NCBI RefSeq assembly: GCF_009389715.1
Contig: NC_052404.1
Span: 12,701,756-12,765,755, forward strand
Source of the DNA: Phoenix dactylifera
Lineage: Eukaryota; Streptophyta; Magnoliopsida; Arecales; Arecaceae
Reading direction: 5' to 3'
DNA: 64,000 nt
The notes below the pieces were generated by a model that ran no database searches, was not told where the DNA came from, and saw nothing but the letters and a program-made list of their open reading frames with translations. Below, piece by piece: positions 57,095 to 64,000 of the stretch; within the stretch, counting starts at the first letter, position 1, and each line of letters opens with the position of its first letter. Position numbers and translations under genes: made by a program.

Positions 57095-57370
57095 ACTTGG
57101 TGGGATTTCCTTTTTTTTTAATTTTTGGTGTATATAATTGATGTTTTAATGCTCACAAAAATCATGATTATAATGTAAACATTGCCTAATTTGGAATCAA
57201 ATAAGTTTTAAGCACGACCATGCAGAGCCTCTCCCTACACAGGCATTTAGTGGGATTTGGGATTTGTTTAATTTTGGGGTGCTTCTAATCGATGCTTTAA
57301 TCCTCGCAAAAATTATGATTATGAATTTATAATGTAAATATTGAGCAATTAATATGTAATTAAATAAGCA
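57095..57370. repeat. Diverged tandem duplication, unit about 150 bp
   Basis: The segment from about 57095 (GGTGGGATTT, then TTGATGTTTTAATGCTC, ATCATGATTATAATGTAAA) recurs from about 57248 (GTGGGATTTGGG, CGATGCTTTAATCCTC, TTATGATTATG, TTATAATGTAAA). Identity is moderate. Non-coding. Confidence 0.6.
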
Positions 57371-58289
57371 CTGGCAATAACCATGACCAAAAGTTGTTAT
57401 ATACCATCAATTTTTTTTTATATTAAGGTCAGAGACCCGAGGCTGGACAGCAGGGACCATAACACATAGCAGGAATCCGCTATGTGAAGAAAGTAGGTGC
57501 TCATTATGACCAACAAACTCAAATGCAAATTTGAAAAAAAATGTATACTAGCTGATGCGTATGGAACAAACAAGGAATCCCGATCAATTTCTTTTAAGTT
57601 TATTTTTGCTGAGAAAATAAACTTTGTATAAGAACGCTTGAAAAAAAATAGTCTGAAACAGGGGGGAAAACCATCGGAGCAGGCGCAGCTGCCGCATCCA
57701 ATTTGCCCGCAATCGCACCGGCGACGGGGCCGGGAGCAGCCCCAGAACTGAGTAGCTCCACCAATTGCCCGGTGTGGATTCACAGGCCGCGCCTCGCACG
57801 ACTCTGGAAGGAATACACCTGTTTACATATCAATACCTCCGTTAGATCAAAGTCTCGCGTTGCCTTGTTTCAAACTCGTTAGCTCACAACGCAAGGGAGA
57901 TTCGAGCAAAGCGTCTATTGACCGGTCTAAGGTTCCTTCAGGCATGGGCTTTGTCAGTACAACATGCAGGCTTTTTGTGCACGCTGTTGGATTGACTCGA
58001 CTCATTGCCTGGTCAGATTACTGTTGCACTAGTCCATTCATTTGGTTAATTTTATATTTCTTGGGACTAGATCATTAAATTTGACCCATCCAAAATTTTA
58101 TTTATGTCTCAGCCACACCCTGGCTACTGAAGTCCCTAGTTTTTTATAGGTCCAAAAATTCACCATCGGAGGCCAATATTTTCCAAGAATTACCTAGTGC
58201 ATAAGGGAAGCTTAAAAAACTGTTTCACTAAATAGAGTTTTTTTTTAGCTACGGCCTTATTATATAAACTATAGATTAACAATATTTTA
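57371..58289. other. Intergenic DNA upstream of plastid FBPase
   Basis: A GC-rich island at about 57670-57800 could code on the minus strand (e.g. TGQLVELLSSGAAPGPVAGA), but I recognise no family. The rest is AT-rich and unassigned. Confidence 0.4.
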
Positions 58290-58672
58290 CACTATATTAT
58301 ATAGATATGAAAGTAATATTATAATATATTATTATTATAAGATAATATTGATTTAATATTATACTATGTGATAATGTATGAAAATGTAAAAATAACAATC
58401 GTAATGCTTTGTATAAAAATATTGTATTATAATTATTAACTAATAATAGATGCATTTCATCGTATAATATTATATTATATTATATCATATTATATTTGTT
58501 ATATTATATTAATAGCTATACTGATTTTTTATTTTTTGTAGTTTTATGGAAAAAATTATGACATGACATGACATGATATGATATTTTATTATATTATATT
58601 ACATTACATTACATTACATCATATTATATTATATTATGTTATATTATATTATATTATATTATATTATGGAGA
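58290..58672. repeat. AT-rich region with (ATATT)n repeats
   Basis: Long runs of ATATT/TATTA words, with uninterrupted pentanucleotide arrays near 58470-58510 and 58618-58668 and ATTAC variants between. It ends about 300 bp before the FBPase start codon, so it lies at or near the core promoter. Confidence 0.85.
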
Positions 58673-58967
58673 GAGACCAGATTTATTTTTTTTTAAAAGT
58701 TTCATTCCATTGCAGCATAACCAACCGAAGCAGAATATCCGACTAAAGCCAAATCCAGAGAAAGGTTGAGGGCCGAGGATAAGCGGACCCCACTGGAAGT
58801 GGAAGCAATGCCATCCTCACAATTCCAACTTGCCGCAGCGCCTCATCCATACTTCCCGGTTACACCCAAGCAATGGATGGCAGAAATCTGGACCGAAACG
58901 TGGGAAGCGAATCAAGAGGACAGCGTCACGAACCCTCTCCTCTAAATTCACAAGCAGAACCGGAGTG

Positions 58968-60509
58968 ATGGCTGTAGCCACAATCTCTGCTGCGTCCCAG
59001 CTACTCCTCTCCGGAGGATCATCAACCCGCTCCTTCTCGCGTCTCTCACCCTTCCATCTGAACCTCCCCGGCCACCAGAGGACCATTTTTTCTGCCAAGC
59101 AAGGACCGCAGCGGCATGGCTGGGCGGGCATCGAGTGCGCCGCAGTGGACACCACGGCGACGGAGGTGGAGACCAAGAAGAAGAGCAGCTTCGAGCTCCA
59201 AACGCTAACCACCTGGCTACTGAAGCAAGAGCAGGTCGGCAACATCGACTCCGAGTTGACCATCGTCCTCTCCAGCATCTCCATGGCCTGCAAGCAGATC
59301 GCCTCCCTGGTACAGAGGGCCAATATCTCCAACCTTACCGGAGTCCAGGGCGCCGTCAACGTCCAGGGAGAAGACCAGAAGAAGCTGGACGTGGTCTCCA
59401 ATGAGGTCGGGGTGTATTATTATTCATTCCCATGCTAATAATTAATGATCAGAGGCTATCTGTTTTCCATCATCAAGCTAATTCTGAAGCCACGATGATG
59501 ACAAAGTAACAGGTGTTCTCGAATTGCCTGAGGTCCAGCGGACGGACGGGCATCATCGCATCAGAGGAGGAGGACGTGCCGGTCGCCGTCGAAGAGAGCT
59601 ACTCCGGGAACTACATCGTCGTCTTCGACCCTCTGGATGGATCCTCCAACATCGACGCCGGCGTCTCCACGGGCTCCATCTTCGGAATCTACAGCCCCAA
59701 CGACGAGTGCCTCGCCGACGCGGGGGACGGCTCCACCGTAGGATCATCTCGACCGTCCCGGTTGCACGCTGCACTTCTGTTAACGGTAGTAGAATTCAAC
59801 TCTAGCTGATATTGGCACGTGCTGTGGCAGCTAGGTCAAGGGGAGCAGAAGTGCGTGGTGAGCGTGTGCCAGCCCGGGAGCAACCTCTTGGCCGCGGGCT
59901 ACTGCATGTACTCGAGCTCGATCATATTCGTTTTGACGGTGGGGAAAGGGGCGTATGTGTTCACGCTGGACCCCATGTACGGGGAGTTCGTGCTGACCCA
60001 GGAGGAGGTGAAGATACCGCGGGCGGGCAAGATCTACGCCTTCAACGAGGGCAACTACCTGCTGTGGGACGACAAGCTGCGGCGGTACATGGACAGCCTC
60101 AAGGACCCCGGACCCACCGGCAAGCCCTACTCCGCGCGATACATCGGGAGCCTGGTGGGCGACTTCCACCGCACGATGCTTTACGGCGGGATCTACGGCT
60201 ACCCGCGGGATAAGAAGAGCAAGAACGGCAAGCTGAGGCTTCTCTACGAGTGCGCTCCCATGAGCTTTCTCGTGGAACAGGCCGGTGGGAAGGGATCCGA
60301 CGGCCACCAGAGGATTCTCGACATCGAACCCCAAGAGGTGACTCTCATATTCTAATCTCATGTGTTCCACTACTTTTTCCCTTTTTCCCTTTTCTTTTTT
60401 TTTTTTTACATTCCTTTTGCCGTCATGAGCTTGGCAGATTCATCAGAGAGTTCCACTATTCATTGGAAGCGTGGAAGAAGTGGAGAAGCTGGAGAAGTTC
60501 TTGGCATGA
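58968..60509 (+). CDS. cpFBP1: Fructose-1,6-bisphosphatase, chloroplast (redox-regulated type), four exons
   Basis: Exons: 58968-59405, 59513-59737, 59831-60337 and 60438-60509. The sum is 1242 nt, 413 residues. The first 55-60 residues ([19 protein letters not shown]...) are a Ser/Thr-rich plastid transit peptide. The mature protein matches spinach and pea plastid FBPase throughout: [11 protein letters not shown], the metal-binding [17 protein letters not shown] (D185, D188), [48 protein letters not shown] and the end [12 protein letters not shown]. The regulatory loop keeps the three cysteines C212, C229 and C234 reduced by thioredoxin f. It hydrolyses fructose 1,6-bisphosphate in the Calvin cycle and feeds starch synthesis. 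The frame is open further upstream to 58830, but the ATG at 58968 gives the expected transit peptide. Confidence 0.95.
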
Positions 60510-61922
60510 GCATTCATGCACGAATTCTGAATTCCTTCCCAAGCGATCAATGTTCACCTCGGCCTAACCAGGTGACGAATGGTCTGTTCTCCAAGAGACT
60601 TTTGAAACTAGTTCTGCAGATGTTAACAAGTCTTGAGTACTGTCTTTGCAAAGCAAAAGCCACCGGTTACATCCGCCATGCTCGAATGTTGTTGCTGAAA
60701 CACATGGGCACTCTTACTGTGTTCATTTTCGACGGCGCTGCCAAAATGCCATTGAATTATAATGTTTCAATTGTTTCGAGTCATGCAATCTCACTTCGTG
60801 TATGCTGTTTAACGTGAAGAGCCTCTTTACTCCATTTACAATCCACACAGAACAACACCCCACAACATGTTATAATAATTTGCAATGGAAACAATCTCAT
60901 GGGATCATCATCCAAATAATCATGGAGGTGAAAGTTAATACTCTCGATTTGAATGATCAATTTTCAAAGACCCGGAAGTCTGAAAAAGAGAAGAGATCAG
61001 GGCACAGCCTGCACATCAATATCAATGCAAACAAACAAGTGGTGCAAGTGGTGAAAGGGATGTTAATTAGCGAAGCGAAGCCTCTCCAACATCTCCCAGC
61101 GAAGCTCGATCTCCCACGCCGGTACAACATCTCCGGTGGCGGGCCGGCCACCGGGCCCCTCTCCATTCCTCTCTCTCTCTCTATCTCCCCTCTCTTCTCT
61201 CTTTTCTACCTCTCCTCTTCTCGTTTTCTTCCTAACTTCCTCCCTCTTCTTGTTCTCGGCACCATTAATGGTCACATGCATCTTGTCATCGCCAACTGGA
61301 TCTGCCCGTTGACCAGCCGCCGAATCCCCTTCTCTCTTCAACATCCTCTTTCTCTCCCTTCCCCTTCTCTCCCTCTCCCCCCATCCTGTGAAGGCGATCC
61401 CTCGCCCGGCTGATCTGGCCCCCATCTCCCGGCCACCTGACCCCCACCCTCTCCCTCCCTCCCCTCTGCTCTCTCTCCTCTTTTTCCTCTCTCTCCTCTC
61501 CTCTCTGCAGATCTCGGCGCATCTCGGCCATCTCTGGCCAGTGCCCAGCCTTCTCTTCTTCGACCCTCTCTCTTCATCTATGATAGCGCCGATCAAATCG
61601 CTCGATCCGCTCTTCCCGGATATGAATCCCTCCTCATTTACTTTTTTTTCCTTTGTCTATGCCTCTCTCTCTCCCTCTCACCTCTCCCTCCTCTCTCTCT
61701 CATTAATGCAGCCCCCAAATCCGACCCTTCCCTCCTCCCTGTTTCTCTCATGATGCAGCCTCCAGATCCCCATTGATGTCCTTCCCTCCTCTGTCTCCCC
61801 CTCTCTCTCTCTCTCATGGATGCAGCATATCATCTTGATCTACATCAGCTCCAGAAGGTGGAAAAGCTTCTTCTGGTTTAATTCACATTGCAGGTTCTTG
61901 CGGAAGGAGTTAGTTCTACTAA
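60510..61922. other. Downstream flank of FBPase and CT-rich DNA
   Basis: Up to about 60800 this is the probable 3' untranslated region. 61160-61830 is strongly C/T-rich (CTCTCC runs); long open frames on both strands there are low-complexity and not genes. The CT-rich stretch resembles the leader or LTR of a retroelement, but no boundary was found. Confidence 0.5.
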
Positions 61923-61934
61923 TGGTATCAGAGC
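61923..61934 (+). other. Copia-type primer-binding-site-like word
   Basis: TGGTATCAGAGC is the standard initiator-Met tRNA primer site of plant copia elements. The bases before it (TTCTACTAA) would be an atypical LTR end, and no matching second LTR was seen in this window. It is possibly a relic of an LTR element. Confidence 0.35.
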
Positions 61935-62248
61935 AAATGTTTAAAAGGCTGCTTTTGTGATAGATAGCAAAGAAATTTGAAACGAAGCTTCTTGTCTGTC
62001 CAAGAGAGCCCGACATAGATGCCGAACTTAGCTGTTGCTTCTGGGCAGCTAGAGTTGTCTCTTGATCTCCTGGTTTGTATTCCAGCTTGTTTCAAAGCAT
62101 CTACTGCTCACAATCTCCCCGAGTTCTTCTCTTCTCTATAATGCCTTCCTGGTTTTCTTCTTGGCTCTGTAATCTTCCATTGTAGAACATCCTGCATTGG
62201 CAAAACAATAGTTGAGAACACTAACTGAACAAATTCGGTGGGGAAAGG

Positions 62249-64000
62249 TGTCGCGCCCCGAACCCGGGGCCCGGGGCGCGAGCAGACGCCGCGCACCTGC
62301 AGGGCGGACCCCGCAGGCACGCAAGGCAGATAAATCAGATCAACCATCAATAACTAATTAAAGATAAATTCCAGTTTTCATATCAAATGTCCATATATAT
62401 ATACATAAGTCAAAAGAAAAGTCAAAATCTACTAGCTAAATACATCATGATCACTCCATCCCGTAATCCCTATAATCATATGTCATCACCTGCAAAAATG
62501 TAAATAATAGGAGTGAGTTAACAGCTCAGTAGGCAACATCATGCAATAAAGTCATCATATAACATGTCATGATGTATGTAAGAAAGCAGCTAAAACTCAT
62601 GAATCTAAAGATCCACACGATAATCCGTAAATCCGATCCGAGACTCAAAATAACTTAACCACATGACTACGGCCACATCACCCAGTGGTATGGTTACACC
62701 GAAGTGCCAATACAACTCTCCGAAGAGCCGCTCCACTGAGCCAACGCACCACTGTGCCGCACCCCTTGGTGCCAAACTCACACTCCACCGAGCCGCTCCG
62801 AAGAGCAAAACGCACCCCTGTGCCGCCACTATTCTATCACCGGTGGTCGTGGTATCGGAACTAGTTCCTCAGTACAAGTCGACAGGGCCAACGTATCATC
62901 CCATTGGTGGGGCCTAGACTATAGTCACGCGGATTTTAAAAATCAATAAATTAACTTTCCACATGGTAAATTTCCAAATCAAAGTCATGATCATACTCCC
63001 AATAATAAAGCACATAACAGTTTATGAAATTAAATATTTAATTCTAATTCTAACATATATTGCCAATAATAAAACATAACATCGACATATGCAAGATACA
63101 TGTTAAAATTCTACTTTAAAGCAATAGGTCACCTACCTGGGCTCGCTTAAAAATCCCTGCCACAAATATCACGAACCCCTGATTAAACATAAATATTAAT
63201 TATTTAATTAATTAAAAAACATAATTTAAACTAATTCCAACCCCTTAAACTCCTAAGTTCATAAATCCAAGAATGGGCCCCCAAGATCAAACATAGACCC
63301 TAAGAACAAGTAAACCAAATCCCAAAAATCAGAATCCTTTAAATCCAAAACCAATTGTGGCCCAACACAGATTAGGCCCAATTGAACCAAACCAGATTAC
63401 AGGTCCAGATCAGATCTCAGGCCCAAACCAACCCAGCCCACAGATCCAATTAGGTTCAACTCAGCCCAACACAGATCCCCAACCCAACTCAAACCAGATC
63501 TGATCAGACCAGATCAGATCAAATCTTGACGAACCAGATTATACTCACATCAGGCTAACCCAAATTTCTGACTCAGATTCAGACCCTAACCAAAACCCAT
63601 TCACTCAAACTTGGATCAAACCCCATTCACGGAATAGGTGGAACCGGTTCACAGTTTAAACCCGGTTCAAGATCTGGTTCACAAATGAGGCACAGACTTC
63701 AAAGCAAGGAAAACTCAGGAAGAATAAAGAAGAAGAAGAAGAAGAGAAGAAGAGAGAAGGAAGAGAAGAAGAAGGAGAAGAAAAAGAAGAAGAAGGGGAA
63801 GAAGGAAGAAGGGGTTGCTGGTGGTTCCGGTCGGCCCTCGGCGGTCGACCGTGGCCCTCGGCGGCGGCGCTCGGCCAGTCGCCGTCGGCCACCCCACTGT
63901 CACGAGCGGCGGAAGAGAAGAAGGAGAGAAGAAGGAGAGGAAGAAAGGGAGGAAGAGAGAGACCGGGGCTGGGAAGCCCCCCCCCCCGTTCGCCCACCTC
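62249..64000 (+). mobile_element. Probable LTR, left end only, runs off the window
   Basis: TGTCGCGCCCCGAACCCGGG follows a purine tract (GGTGGGGAAAGG), as a 3' LTR start would. The following sequence has features I associate with gypsy-type LTRs: a CATCACCCAGTGG...CCCATTGGTGGGGCC block (62680-62920), no long reading frame, and an AGAAG-rich tract plus GC-rich CGGCGGTCGACC block near 63720-63900. The right end is outside the window, so length, family and age are open. Confidence 0.5.

Noticed and set aside
57584-57799. GC-rich coding-like island on the minus strand
   Set aside because: A short Ala/Gly/Pro-rich frame without known family, start or splice sites; could be a gene scrap but cannot be supported.
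59135-60370. Long open frames in other frames and on the minus strand over FBPase
   Set aside because: They arise from the high GC third positions of the real exons.
61063-61753. Long open frames on both strands (Arg/Glu-rich or Ser/Leu/Pro-rich)
   Set aside because: Translation of CT/GA low-complexity DNA.
63656-63997. Ser/Leu-rich open frame on the minus strand at the window end
   Set aside because: Encoded by an AGAAG-rich tract inside a probable LTR.

Overview
This is nuclear DNA of a flowering plant, most likely a commelinid monocot; a palm-like or Zingiberales-like genome is my guess, not proven. The reasons are intron-rich plant genes, GC-rich exons in AT-rich surroundings (DUF620, laccase, plastid FBPase), an Au-like SINE, plant RTE-type LINE ends and a Tat-lineage LTR retrotransposon. 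No rRNA, tRNA, CRISPR array or prokaryotic feature was seen.

Layout. 1-4154 is intergenic. 4155-6153 (minus) is a three-exon DUF620 gene. 8276-19770 is a young Tat-type Ty3/gypsy retrotransposon with near-identical LTRs, a GATCT target-site duplication, gag-pol reading frames, two tandem-repeat arrays and an antisense accessory gene with its own TATA box. 22427-30058 is a 12-exon inositol phosphorylceramide synthase gene (plus strand, 314 aa) with LINE relics in its introns and two upstream start codons in its leader. 31570-31715 is a stray exon of a brassinosteroid-signalling kinase gene. 33120-39144 (minus) is a two-exon RING-CH membrane protein whose zinc finger is split by a 5.4-kb intron. 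43090-47886 (minus) is a decayed R2R3-MYB gene that kept its intron, now carrying two SINEs and a MITE-like element. 49374-49812 is a TRIM with both LTRs and target duplication, and 51736-55029 is a six-exon laccase. 55890-56660 is a second, very short TRIM-like relic. 58968-60509 is plastid fructose-1,6-bisphosphatase with its thioredoxin-sensitive cysteines. 62249 to the window end looks like the start of another LTR.

The host genes are functionally unrelated: sphingolipid synthesis, ubiquitin-type membrane regulation, phenolic oxidation in the cell wall, and the Calvin cycle. I infer no cluster or pathway. All exon boundaries were placed by hand from GT-AG sites, frame and family knowledge, without transcript data.

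The most unusual signal is a set of seven very small insertions. Each has an oligo-A (or oligo-T) run plus only a few other bases, flanked by a perfect 11-18 bp direct repeat. They look like extremely 5'-truncated retroposon ends. The antisense gene of the Tat element and the hairpin-built repeat arrays of that element are next in interest.
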